In this document: positions 5,102 through 13,105 of the stretch, one piece after another
How the letters are laid out: each line of letters opens with the position of its first letter
Position numbering within the stretch: the stretch's first letter is position 1
Assembly (NCBI GenBank): GCA_051418055.1
Contig: JBPRGH010000158.1
Coordinates: 1-20,259 of the forward strand
Source of the DNA: JBPRGH01 sp051418055
GTDB lineage: Bacteria; Bacteroidota; Bacteroidia; Cytophagales; Cyclobacteriaceae
Length of the DNA stretch: 20,259 nucleotides
Direction of reading: 5' to 3'
Program-made: the position numbers and the translations under genes
The notes under the pieces: model-generated
Seen by the model: only the letters and a program-made list of their open reading frames with translations
What the model was told of the DNA's origin: nothing
Database searches by the model: none

Positions 5102-7330
5102 TTAATAATTCAATGTCAGGCCAGCGCCAAATGCCATATCGCTGTCGTAATGGGCTCTTATACCGATATTTTTATTGATAATGTATCCTAAGCCAATCAT
5201 ATACTCCTGATCTGTATTTATCATGAATCCTGCCCGTAGTCTTTTAGATATGGGGATATCTTCGCGCATCAATGATAAACGGACAATGCCATCATGATAA
5301 ACTTCTGCCTGAAAATTCACCAACATGGGAAGCTTGTACATAAACCCGAGACTGACTGCACTTCTGTTGTCTTTTTTGTTCACCTGACTAAACAAGTTTT
5401 CTTCCTCTTCATCTATGCCCATTTCTCTATATCGCCAGTCAAAACCAATAAAAGGCATTAGCCACTGATTCCTCCCTAGAAACCTGCCAATATGTGTTTC
5501 GCTTTCATAACCATGCATATCGTTGTAGCCCAACCGCCATTCCGTACCAAAACTCCAGCGTGCGTTCTGCAACATCATTTCTCCATCATTACCGTTTGTG
5601 GCAAAGTCATTTTGAAACATAAAATGCAGTCCGTTGCTTTCTTGCTGTAATTTCCTGTAAGCCCACTCTTTATCGGGTAGCAATGGATTGGGGGCCTGAT
5701 TTTCAGTGCTAAACACGCGGTTCATTCCGGCCATCATGTGGTATAGAATATGACAGTGGAAAAACCAATCACCCTCTGAATTAGCTTCAAACTCTATGGT
5801 ATCAGTTTCCATTGGCATAATGTCCAACACGTTTTTCAGCGGGGAATAATCACCTTTTCCATTTAGCACCCTAAAGTCTTGGCCATGTAAATGCATCGGG
5901 TGACGCATCATAGAATTATTATAGAGTGTAATGCGAATGACTTCTCCTTTTTTGATCAATATTTTATCACTTTCTGCCAGCACTCTGTTATCCATGCTCC
6001 AAACATATCGGTTCATATTGCCGGTAAGCTCGAAACGTAATTCCCGCACAGGCGCTTCATCCGAAAAATCAGTCCTTTGGGGTGATTTAAGCATGCCATA
6101 ATTCAGTGTAACGATGTCTGAATTTGTTGATCCATGATTTGCATGACTCTGGTCCTTGCTCTTCTGATTTTGTCCCGTGATTTCTGGGTACATTACCGCG
6201 TTCATATCCATTTGTTGCAGGCTCATGTCCATCCCCATATCATTCATGTCGCCATTCATTTTCATCATATTGTTCATCATCTCCATGCCTTCAAAATACT
6301 TTAGCCTTGGCAATGGACTTATCAATTGCTTGATGCCAGCCCCTATGTAAATGGAGGCGGATTTAGTGCGGTCTTCAGCTGTGGCAAGAAATTCATAGGA
6401 AGTATTTTCTGCCGGGATTGTCACCAATATATCATAGGTTTCCGAAACGCCAATAATAAGTCTATCTACCTCTACGGGCTCCACATCATTACCGTCATTG
6501 GCGACAACGGTTATTTTACCTCCTGCATAGGTCAGCCAGAAATAGGATGAGGCCCCACCATTCGCAACGCGCAACCGCACTTTATCACCGGCCTTAAATT
6601 GGGAGAGCTGACCTTCAATTTTTCCGTTGATAAGAAATTTATCATAGTAAATATCGCTCACATCCATGGACAGCATTCGCTTCCATTCATTGGTGAGCTT
6701 AGTTTTAAAATGTCCTTCTTTAATAGCCTCTGCATAACTTTGCGTGGCATTTTTCTTAATAGCAAACCAATCCGTAGCATTAGCCAACATTCGATGCACG
6801 TTATCAGGATTATAGTCTGTCCATTCACTTAAAAGAATCGGCACAGCTGGCAAGTCATCAATGCCTTTCCTGAAAGTGGGGTCATCAGGTCGTTTGAGCA
6901 AAATCATAGAACCGTACATTCCAATTTGCTCTTGCAGACCGCTGTGACTGTGATACCAATGCGTGCCATTTTGGATAATCGGGAAACGGTAAATATGCGA
7001 GGTATTGGGTTCTATAGGCATTTGTGTCAAATAAGGAACGCCATCTTCCTTATTGGGCAAATACAAACCGTGCCAATGCAGAGAAGTACCTTCTTTAAGC
7101 CTGTTGTGTACGTGAATTTCAGCTGTATCGCCTTCTGTAAAATACAGGGTAGGCATTGGTATTTGTCCATTAACGGCTATGGCATGTTTTTCTTTGCCTG
7201 TAAAATTCACAAGTGTATCCGTAACGACTAAATCGTAACGCACCACTTTTTGGGCAAAGATTGAGTTGGTGGCCAAAAGCACAAAACAAAGCACCAACAG
7301 CTTTTGGTAAAAAATTATTTTATTATTCAT
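5102..7330 (-). CDS. copA: Multicopper oxidase CopA fused to a CopB-like beta-barrel
   Basis: 742 residues. A Sec signal peptide (about 1-26, ending IFAQ) targets it to the periplasm. Residues 27-545 form a CopA-type multicopper oxidase expected to oxidise Cu(I). Copper-ligand motifs are HWHG (85-88), HWYHSH (124-129), HPMHLHG (477-483) and HCHILYHMMAGM (525-536, with the type 1 Cys, His and Met). A Met-rich loop at 349-380 holds 13 Met, typical of copper oxidases. Residues about 555-742 resemble the outer-membrane copper protein CopB: alternating beta strands, WRLGYND and AHYDSDMAFGAG, ending in an aromatic Tyr. In proteobacteria CopA and CopB are separate; fusions occur in Bacteroidetes. 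It is the last gene of a minus-strand copper cluster, 150 bp after the HMA-DUF3347 gene. Confidence 0.93.
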   Translation of the reverse strand: MNNKIIFYQKLLVLCFVLLATNSIFAQKVVRYDLVVTDTLVNFTGKEKHAIAVNGQIPMPTLYFTEGDTAEIHVHNRLKEGTSLHWHGLYLPNKEDGVPYLTQMPIEPNTSHIYRFPIIQNGTHWYHSHSGLQEQIGMYGSMILLKRPDDPTFRKGIDDLPAVPILLSEWTDYNPDNVHRMLANATDWFAIKKNATQSYAEAIKEGHFKTKLTNEWKRMLSMDVSDIYYDKFLINGKIEGQLSQFKAGDKVRLRVANGGASSYFWLTYAGGKITVVANDGNDVEPVEVDRLIIGVSETYDILVTIPAENTSYEFLATAEDRTKSASIYIGAGIKQLISPLPRLKYFEGMEMMNNMMKMNGDMNDMGMDMSLQQMDMNAVMYPEITGQNQKSKDQSHANHGSTNSDIVTLNYGMLKSPQRTDFSDEAPVRELRFELTGNMNRYVWSMDNRVLAESDKILIKKGEVIRITLYNNSMMRHPMHLHGQDFRVLNGKGDYSPLKNVLDIMPMETDTIEFEANSEGDWFFHCHILYHMMAGMNRVFSTENQAPNPLLPDKEWAYRKLQQESNGLHFMFQNDFATNGNDGEMMLQNARWSFGTEWRLGYNDMHGYESETHIGRFLGRNQWLMPFIGFDWRYREMGIDEEEENLFSQVNKKDNRSAVSLGFMYKLPMLVNFQAEVYHDGIVRLSLMREDIPISKRLRAGFMINTDQEYMIGLGYIINKNIGIRAHYDSDMAFGAGLTLNY

Positions 7331-7480
7331 TTATAGGATTTCTTTAGAGAAGAAGAAAGGATAAATTGCCCTAGAGGTAAATTGAGTTTTGAAATTTTAA
7401 CATTATCAAAAGCTGCTTTCCTCAAAAACCAGGCAATTTATACCTTTTACATTTTCAATAGTGGATTGTACTATCCCTGA

Positions 7481-8338
7481 TTATTTAATGGTCTCAACTA
7501 TTTTACCGCAAGTCAGCATTTTTGAACCATAGTAAGGATTTTTCACTGCATTTTCCTTGCTTAACCAATTGGCCCCATTGCCCTCGTTTGCCATTGGGCA
7601 ATGCTGATAATAAACAGGCTCATCCAGTTTGGAAACTTTAACCAGTTTATACATATACTCGGAAAGTGAAATGAAATAATTTCTTTGCTGCTCTACATCC
7701 TTGGTTTCTGCAATATGATCCGCTTCAGTCGACAGCAGTTCTTTGATGCTCATCCAAACGCCATGCTCATTATGGGAGAGTTTATCCATTTCGAGTGCAT
7801 TAATAGCTATTAAAAGCTCCTTGGCATAAGAAGAAGCGAGATTACCGTCAGAACCAACCAAAGCATCTTTCAAGTAAAAGTAATGGTTAAAAATTACATC
7901 AGCTTGATTAACTTCCTGCTTCATTGGAGGTTCGACATCAGCCACATTGTGAATATCAAAAGAATGGCCTTCTGTAACTTCTACTTTGGCTACTGATTTA
8001 TTTATTCGGTTGTATTGACAGCATTCCGGAAGCCCATTATATACATCATCCGGGGCAAGAAAACTGTCGCTGCCATAACCTGCCAATGCGATCCGTTTCA
8101 GGATTTCCGACTGATTGGTTTTATTGGCATCATAGGTTAAATCAGCCGTTTTGGTATCCTGGCGCCATTCAACTTTGGATATATGTTTTACGTTACCTGC
8201 CTTTTCAATAGCACTTTTGCACATTTCGCAGTTACCATAGATTTTTACACTTTCCGTTTTAGCATTTTTTATCTGAGCATTACTCAAAGTGTATGATAGC
8301 AATAATATCATTGCCATCAGTATTTTTATTGATTTCAT
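7481..8338 (-). CDS. Secreted HMA-DUF3347 heavy-metal-binding protein
   Basis: 285 residues with a signal peptide (about 1-21, ending SNAQ). Residues about 28-95 are a heavy-metal-associated domain with the binding motif CEMC (C37, C40). A linker with a CC pair (106-107) leads to a DUF3347 domain (about 145-285), recognised by FNHYFYLKDAL, the HCPMA motif (246-250) and NPYYGSKMLTCG (267-278). DUF3347 proteins occur with Cus/Cop systems in Bacteroidetes and are thought to bind copper in the periplasm. Here the protein lies between a Cys-rich secreted protein and the CopA-CopB oxidase, so it may carry Cu(I) to the oxidase (inferred). Confidence 0.92.
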   Translation of the reverse strand: MKSIKILMAMILLLSYTLSNAQIKNAKTESVKIYGNCEMCKSAIEKAGNVKHISKVEWRQDTKTADLTYDANKTNQSEILKRIALAGYGSDSFLAPDDVYNGLPECCQYNRINKSVAKVEVTEGHSFDIHNVADVEPPMKQEVNQADVIFNHYFYLKDALVGSDGNLASSYAKELLIAINALEMDKLSHNEHGVWMSIKELLSTEADHIAETKDVEQQRNYFISLSEYMYKLVKVSKLDEPVYYQHCPMANEGNGANWLSKENAVKNPYYGSKMLTCGKIVETIK

Positions 8339-8439
8339 CTTTTATAAATCTTAAAATTAAATAATAATAATTGACCTGTAAAACAGGAGATTTGCTTATA
8401 ATAATATAAGAACAGACGTGAGCCTGGTAATATAAGAAA

Positions 8440-8784
8440 TCAACTTATTTCCGGAGGAGTCCAGATGGAAAGGAAAACCGAAGAATAGTAAATATCGGAG
8501 GAAAAAATTACGGGTACCAGAGGTTCTAGAGGTGGCAGTGTACTGAATGAGCCTTGGGCAAATAAGGAAAGCCTAAAATTTGAACAATATGTCTGACAAT
8601 GAGTTTTTTCGCATTGGTCTTCACAGCCTTTTTCACTATCTTCCGAACCTGTTTCACTAACTATATGACAGGTTTGTTCAACTTTTGCTTCTTCACTTCT
8701 CTCAAAAGCATATACAAACCCTGGTGCGAACATAAAGCCAGCTAAAGGTAAAAATAATAATGCTATACAAAGAAGTCTTGTCAT
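8440..8784 (-). CDS. Small Cys-rich secreted protein of the copper cluster
   Basis: 114 residues from ATG 8784. An in-frame ATG at 8916 would add 44 residues of low-quality leader, whereas MTRLLCIALLFLPLAGFMF is a good signal peptide start. The mature part has acidic stretches and a Cys-His cluster (CEDQCEKTHCQTYC), then a hydrophobic region and the ending IWTPPEIS. It resembles the short secreted Cys/His proteins that precede metal-efflux operons in Bacteroidetes (DUF6660-like), though the family assignment is by eye. It is the first gene of the minus-strand copper cluster. A role as metal buffer or sensor is inferred. Confidence 0.65.
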   Translation of the reverse strand: MTRLLCIALLFLPLAGFMFAPGFVYAFERSEEAKVEQTCHIVSETGSEDSEKGCEDQCEKTHCQTYCSNFRLSLFAQGSFSTLPPLEPLVPVIFSSDIYYSSVFLSIWTPPEIS

Positions 8785-8960
8785 TTTGTTTGCAAACGCA
8801 ATAATAAAAAATTTAGTTGCAGTTACTCCTTTTTTTCGATTATTTAAATTTGGGAGTTTATTATCAGAATAAGCAAATAAAGAAGTAAAAGATAAATGGG
8901 ACACGATCATAATCACCAGTAGAAAGACACAAAAAAATTAAAAGATTGCATTTTTTATAA

Positions 8961-9218
8961 ACGTTACAGGGAGTTCCAGAAGGTATTAAACTCGAGGAGG
9001 TAAGTAAAATATTTCAACAGGTTGATCATATAAAATCTATCCATCATACCCATGTCTGGTCATTGGACGGACAGCATAATGTGGTATTGGAAAATATAAA
9101 CAGCTACAAAAAAAATGATAATATAAGACAAAATGCTTTGCAGTGTGAGCTAAAAATATCATTCGGTCTGAAAAGGCAAATAGATGCCAATTTGGTTGCA
9201 CGATTATTTGTTGTTTAA
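8961..9218 (+). pseudogene. C-terminal remnant of CDF (CzcD-type) cation efflux protein
   Basis: The frame reads GVPEGIKLEEVSKIFQQVD then HIKSIHHTHVWSLDGQHNVV to a TAA at 9216-9218. It matches the cytosolic dimerisation domain of cation diffusion facilitators (VPEGI...HDxHVWSLD). A stop lies in frame just upstream (8958-8960), and there is no start codon and no six-helix membrane part, so only about 83 codons of a roughly 300-residue transporter remain. It is divergent from the copper cluster and suggests that a fuller metal-efflux locus was disrupted. Confidence 0.75.
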
Positions 9219-10556
9219 AAAGAATAAAGCCCCCTAAAAAGGGAGCTCTGAAAAAGAAAACTCGAGCCACAAAAACCTGTAAGTGTAATCGAGATTATCG
9301 TCTATGACATAGCCCTTGAAGAAAGGCCTACCTGATGTGCGAATGCCCGCCAGAAGCCACCTGCCCCTGTAACGAACTCTGAATAATAACTTAAACATAA
9401 GGCTTTCCCACAGGACCGGTGTGATTGCGGCAAGGGCTGTGAGAAAAAAACCTCCCCCTGCGCCCCCTCAAGAGGGGGAAAGATCTACTACAAATGAGGA
9501 GTAAGGGTAAATTATCTAGTAGCTGGGAGGTTTTTTTCTCAACAGGCGCAGCGAACCCTTGCAGCTCTCACCATCCGCACGCCTGTAACTTTGCTTTATG
9601 TTTGAGTTATTTCATGGAGATTTTAGATGTGAGATATGAGATATAAAAATTTAAAATTCTGTACTCTAGTTTTAATAGGGTCAACGGATTCATTTTTTAC
9701 TTCCTTTCTGATATCAATAGTGAAGCAGGTAAAACAGCCTTGAGCTATCTTTTTTCGGGAAGAAAGGGTTCTTTTTCTAAGAGGCTTTAAAGAACGTCGC
9801 GAGCCGTCAAGCCGGAATGGAGGGTGGAGGCACGGAACCCGTAATGGAGGCTGCGAGTGCGAGTGAGGCATGCCAGGAGGTAGTCGACCGGAGGAAGCGG
9901 CTGGCAGTGGGAGTTAGCCGGCCTTGCGTCAGGTCAAGGGTGGTCAGCTGGCGTGCGACTGGAACCGAACGAGCCCGCAGGCGAGCAAAAACACTGGCAG
10001 CGACTGGACGAATGGTGGCCGAATGTAACGGAGCTTGCGGAGTGGAGTGAGGTGGCCATGAGGACAGGGAGAGCTGCCGTGAGGAAGAAGGCGGCCAAAG
10101 CATAGGACATGACAGCACCCAAGCCCATGAATGTAGCCTGTGGAATGAATGGGTGAGCTTATGACCTGCTTTCGCAGATTGGTAATAGGCAGTAAGCAGT
10201 AGGCAATTAATAGAAATTAGTTTAATAAAAATGAACTGCAGGTGATAAGCGAATGCTGGCGTGACCTATGCTGGCAACTGATGACGAACACCGCTTTACC
10301 TGCGTGGTGGGTAAGGCAAGGGTATGACTGAAAAAATGAAGTGCAACGGAATGACAGAAGGAATGGCCTTGACGCGGGGAACCGGAAGCTGGTGCATGAC
10401 CGTAGGCACGGAGGGAATGAACCTGCTGGAGGTGGGGAGAATTCATAGCATCTAATTTGTTTTTTGAATTAATGTTTATAATCAATAAGTGGCTAACAAT
10501 TTGCTATATCGGCAGTTTTATTGGTAGGCAAGGATAACAATTAAAATTTTTAGATT
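9219..10556. other. 1.3-kb non-coding block, structured and partly G-rich
   Basis: No open frame here has protein-like composition. The frame pair near 9290-9370 reads IIVYDIALEERPT, then after a +1/-1 shift LMCECPPEATCPCNEL, possibly a frameshifted small Cys-rich protein. A nested inverted repeat lies at 9430-9562. From about 9795 to 10180 and from 10225 to 10450 the plus strand is G-rich: 9841-9900 counts 28 G, 14 A, 10 C and 8 T. Short words recur (GCGACTGGA near 9953 and 9997). Between them is low-complexity GGCAGTAAGCAGTAGGCA (about 10186-10204). Such skewed non-coding DNA could be a structured RNA or a transfer-origin region of a conjugative element; neither is shown. Confidence 0.55.
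9430..9562. repeat. Nested inverted repeat (large hairpin or MITE-like structure)
   Basis: GAGAAAAAAACCTCCC (9441-9456) and GGGAGGTTTTTTTCTC (9525-9540) are perfect 16-bp inverted arms. They extend outward through GCAAGGGCTGT (9430-9440) and ACAG plus CCCTTGC (9556-9562), with a 10-base bulge. Within lie CCCCCTC/GAGGGGG (9463-9469/9472-9478) and CTACTA/TAGTAG (9485-9490/9517-9522). Transcribed on plus, the right arm would supply a T7 tract. Confidence 0.75.
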
Positions 10557-10904
10557 ATGAATGACAATATAGAAAGTAAAAAACTGCTTCAAAAATTGGC
10601 AGAGTGTGCCGATGAGTGTAACAGATGTTATAATGCATGTCTGGAAAATGAAAGAACTGAGGAACTACTGCGTGCTCTAAGATTATGCCGTGATTGTTCT
10701 AGAATATGCCGTACGGCGTCGGATTTTGTTTCATCTGAATCAGAATTAGCTGATGAAATTTTAAAAGCCTGTGCTAAAGCCTGCAGATTATGTGCAGAAT
10801 CATGTTCAAATCATGAGGAGCACGAACAGGAATGCAAGCCTTGCGCGGAAATTTGTCGAGAATGTGAAGAAGCCTGTAATACTTATACAGGAGTAAGTGC
10901 TTAA
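10557..10904 (+). CDS. Cys-rich four-helix copper-storage-type protein (DUF326/Csp-like), copy 1
   Basis: 115 residues with 16 Cys: C17, C21, C24, C28, C44, C47, C51, C72, C76, C79, C83, C93, C96, C100, C103 and C107. Their CxxxC and CxxC spacing on predicted helices matches the DUF326/Csp four-helix bundle, in which Cys line the core and store many Cu(I) ions. There is no signal peptide, so it is cytosolic, like Csp3. It is monocistronic, with a palindrome just after the stop (10917-10953), and divergently placed beside a minus-strand metal cluster. A close paralogue lies at 18184-18534. Confidence 0.9.
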   Translation: MNDNIESKKLLQKLAECADECNRCYNACLENERTEELLRALRLCRDCSRICRTASDFVSSESELADEILKACAKACRLCAESCSNHEEHEQECKPCAEICRECEEACNTYTGVSA

Positions 10905-10916
10905 TTATAAAATATT

Positions 10917-10953
10917 TATGGAAAGCCTGCAGTTTGGCTTCAGGTTTTCCATA
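10917..10953 (+). terminator. Hairpin after the copper-storage gene
   Basis: TATGGAAA (10917-10924) plus CCTG pairs with CAGG plus TTTCCATA (10946-10953). It is a strong stem without a clean T tract after it, so it may act as a terminator or in 3'-end stabilisation. Confidence 0.55.
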
Positions 10954-11040
10954 ATTCTAGGCTATTATAACTTTAGAAAGATATGGTAATTCATCTGTGT
11001 CAGTTGATACAGGTAAGCTTTTTTTCACTATAAATGCAGT

Positions 11041-11472
11041 TCATTTATCAGATTCAGATGCTAGCTTTCGTGCAATATACATGCTTAACAGAGGCAAAAG
11101 CATCATTTGCAGTAGTGGAGTTAAACCTGTACTCAAAAAAATCACGGGCATCTTATTAGTGTAACTCCACATTCCTCTGCTAAAAGCCCACTGCTCGAAT
11201 CCTACAGCAATTCCTCCGCCTATAATAATGAGGATTATAGCTGATTTCAAATTGATGTATCTTATCCAGAAAAAATCTTTATACCAAGCCACAAAAAGAA
11301 AATAAAGCAACAGCACTACCACTGCATCAACCAAACTAGCCCAGAAGCAAATCATGAAATGATCCCAAAAGTTTGTATATCCTTCGTATAGTGGGGCTTG
11401 AGCATTCTCCCAAACCAGATTCAGCAGAAATGCTGTTAGAAATATATAAAAAACCAGATGGCCCTTCTTCAT
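11041..11472 (-). CDS. Four-helix integral membrane protein of unknown function
   Basis: 143 residues with about four membrane segments: near 5-22, 38-62, 76-93 and 108-133. Conserved-looking polar positions include WENAQAPLYEGY after the first helix and FEQWAFSRGMWSY between the third and fourth. There are no Cys and no known transporter motif. It starts 4 bp after the stop of a 35-residue membrane peptide gene and ends the minus-strand metal cluster, so it is probably co-transcribed with the Met-rich lipoprotein and MerTP. A role in metal stress is inferred from position only. Confidence 0.7.
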   Translation of the reverse strand: MKKGHLVFYIFLTAFLLNLVWENAQAPLYEGYTNFWDHFMICFWASLVDAVVVLLLYFLFVAWYKDFFWIRYINLKSAIILIIIGGGIAVGFEQWAFSRGMWSYTNKMPVIFLSTGLTPLLQMMLLPLLSMYIARKLASESDK

Positions 11473-11476
11473 TTTA

Positions 11477-11584
11477 TTATTTACGGATCTGCTTCACAAG
11501 CCACATAACAAGCAGTACAAGTAAAACAGTACCTAGAATCATCCAAAGCCACATGAAACCGCCCATGCCCATTCCATTCATCAT
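11477..11584 (-). CDS. 35-residue single-pass membrane peptide
   Basis: The minus strand encodes MMNGMGMGGFMWLWMILGTV and a further hydrophobic stretch ending WLVKQIRK before the stop. It has a Met/Gly-rich N-terminus, one membrane helix (about 10-30) and a basic tail. Gly/Met-rich short membrane proteins of this form are common beside metal genes, often as the N-terminal part of SHOCT proteins; no SHOCT domain follows here. It lies 4 bp upstream of the 143-residue membrane gene and about 27 bp after the lipoprotein gene, so the three form one unit. Start could be either of two adjacent ATGs. Confidence 0.65.
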   Translation of the reverse strand: MMNGMGMGGFMWLWMILGTVLLVLLVMWLVKQIRK

Positions 11585-11611
11585 AATCGATAATATTTAT
11601 TTTAAAATAAA

Positions 11612-12289
11612 CTATTTTTTGTATCCTTCCGGAAGTGGTGTTGGCTGCATAGCCCGCTGCATTCCCCTTTCGACAAATTCACTAACGGCTCTGTTAGCAT
11701 GTTGCTGTATTAACTTTACCACCTGAGGATCTTCACTTGTCTCAACCACCAGGACGCCATTTTCAATATCTTCAATTTGCATCTCAATTTTTTCAGCATT
11801 GTCGAAGATTTCGCGAAATAAAGGATCCATCTGTCGAATAGGTTTTTTTTCTTTTATCCGCTCATGCATTTGCCTTACATGCTTTTGAATAACTGCAGCA
11901 ATTTCAGGGTCTTCTGAAGTGGTCCAGGTTTTTACGCCATTGTCCAGATTTTGAACGCGGCGGTTTATTTTCTCATGTTGCATCAGCAATTTTCGGATGG
12001 CCATCATATCCTCCATCATTTCAGGGCCCATACCTCTGGACATCATGGCTTCTCGCATCTCCTCGCTCATCATCCCATCCTGAATCATACCCATTCCGTC
12101 ATCTTGCATCATTGCACCCGTATCCTGATCTTGCATCATGCCCATCCCATTGTCCATCATACCATCTTCATCCATCATTCCATCTTCATCGATCTCACCT
12201 GATGAGACACTATCCTGTTCATTTTTTCCTCCATTACAGCTTAATAAAAATGTAAAGAATAAGATAAGAAACATTAGGTGAGCTTTCAT
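11612..12289 (-). CDS. Met-rich lipoprotein with a duplicated helical unit
   Basis: 225 residues from ATG 12289; an upstream in-frame ATG (12328) would spoil the signal. It has a lipoprotein signal (FFTFLLSC, lipid Cys 18), so it is attached to a periplasmic membrane face. Residues 38-96 hold 21 Met among Asp and Gly (DGMMDEDGMM, GMGMMQDQD), as in Cu(I)/Ag(I)-binding proteins. The rest is two copies of one unit: EKI...NGV...TSEDP...IQ.H at about 104-145 and 163-204, exactly 60 residues apart. The unit is known from Bacteroidetes hypothetical proteins without assigned function. It lies between MerTP and two small membrane proteins. A periplasmic copper buffer is the likeliest role (inferred). 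Confidence 0.75.
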   Translation of the reverse strand: MKAHLMFLILFFTFLLSCNGGKNEQDSVSSGEIDEDGMMDEDGMMDNGMGMMQDQDTGAMMQDDGMGMIQDGMMSEEMREAMMSRGMGPEMMEDMMAIRKLLMQHEKINRRVQNLDNGVKTWTTSEDPEIAAVIQKHVRQMHERIKEKKPIRQMDPLFREIFDNAEKIEMQIEDIENGVLVVETSEDPQVVKLIQQHANRAVSEFVERGMQRAMQPTPLPEGYKK

Positions 12290-12446
12290 GACAACGGATT
12301 TAAGTAGTTCTAAGGCATTTAAATGCATGACTAAAAAATTACAAGTTATTCTATTTAAACTCTCACATGATCAGATTGTTAGATCTTTTTTTTAGAGGTA
12401 TTGATGATTTAAGAATGGTAAATGGATCCTACTAATGAAGATTTTT

Positions 12447-13082
12447 TTAATCTTTTTTCATATTAATTAATTTTATATCGGTAACAGCATAACCTACTTC
12501 CTGTTCGACAGCCTTTTTTAAAATTTCAGGATTCACAAAATCCGGATCATAAGTTACACTAGCCATTCCATTTTCATAGCTGGCTTTTGCCTCGAGTACT
12601 CCTTCTTTGGAGGAAAGAACATGATTTATACTGCTTTCGCAGCCAACGCAGGTCATCCCTTGAATTTTAAGAATAGCCTGCTGCAGTTGTACCGGTTCTG
12701 CTGCTGCCACTGATTTATCAGCTGTTTTGTAAAAGAAAATACTTGAGTAATAGGGGAAGGAAAGAAGTAAAAGTACAATAATAGTTACTACAAAAAGTGA
12801 TCTTTTAGAATTTGTAAAAGTTTTTTTCTGCTGATCTTGATCACAGTCGCAGGCAACATCTTTTGTTTTAGGCTTTAGCTTCTGATACCAGGCAAATAAT
12901 AGTAATCCTACTGTTAAAGCAAGTAGGTAAGGTCGAAAGGGGTCAAGCCATGAAAATAACGATGCCGCCCCGCCAATACCAGCAAGAATTGCTAAAACCG
13001 GAGTAATACAGCAAATAGACGCTGCCAGAGCGGCTATAACACCTGCTGAAATCAGCTTGATATCATTTTCTTTTTTTTGCAT
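12447..13082 (-). CDS. merTP: MerTP: mercuric transporter MerT fused to MerP-like HMA domain
   Basis: 211 residues. The N-terminal half is MerT: a first membrane helix carrying the Cys pair of SICCITP (C24, C25), then further helices at about 35-45, 51-66 and 96-112, and a cytosolic loop ACDCD (C78, C80). Residues about 134-205 are a heavy-metal-associated domain with GMTCVGC (C145, C148), the MerP-like metal site, here linked to the membrane part. MerT brings Hg(II) across the inner membrane for reduction by MerA, which is absent here along with a MerR or ArsR regulator. The GDCCVxC gene is 23 bp upstream, as in Bacteroidetes mer loci. Import without a visible reductase suggests that the rest of the operon has been lost or lies elsewhere. 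Confidence 0.92.
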   Translation of the reverse strand: MQKKENDIKLISAGVIAALAASICCITPVLAILAGIGGAASLFSWLDPFRPYLLALTVGLLLFAWYQKLKPKTKDVACDCDQDQQKKTFTNSKRSLFVVTIIVLLLLSFPYYSSIFFYKTADKSVAAAEPVQLQQAILKIQGMTCVGCESSINHVLSSKEGVLEAKASYENGMASVTYDPDFVNPEILKKAVEQEVGYAVTDIKLINMKKD

Positions 13083-13105
13083 AATTTCTGAAACAGGATG
13101 CTTTA

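Noticed and set aside
9037..9270. 77-aa minus-strand frame
   Set aside because: It is antisense to the CDF remnant, whose plus-strand frame has a clear family match.
9463..9478. CRISPR or REP interpretation of CCCCCTC/GAGGGGG
   Set aside because: A single hairpin with no regularly spaced copies or spacers; it is better explained as part of the nested inverted repeat.
9807..10118. 103-aa minus-strand open frame and overlapping plus-strand frames in the GC-rich block
   Set aside because: Ser/Pro/Ala/Arg-rich low complexity with no domain pattern; long frames are expected by chance where stop codons are rare in GC-rich DNA.
10222..10485. 87-aa minus-strand open frame
   Set aside because: Composition (His, Ser, Pro runs) is not protein-like and the frame lies in the same skewed non-coding block.
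11951..12202. His-rich 83-aa plus-strand frame
   Set aside because: It is antisense to the Met-rich lipoprotein; ATG codons read in reverse as CAT give the apparent His richness.
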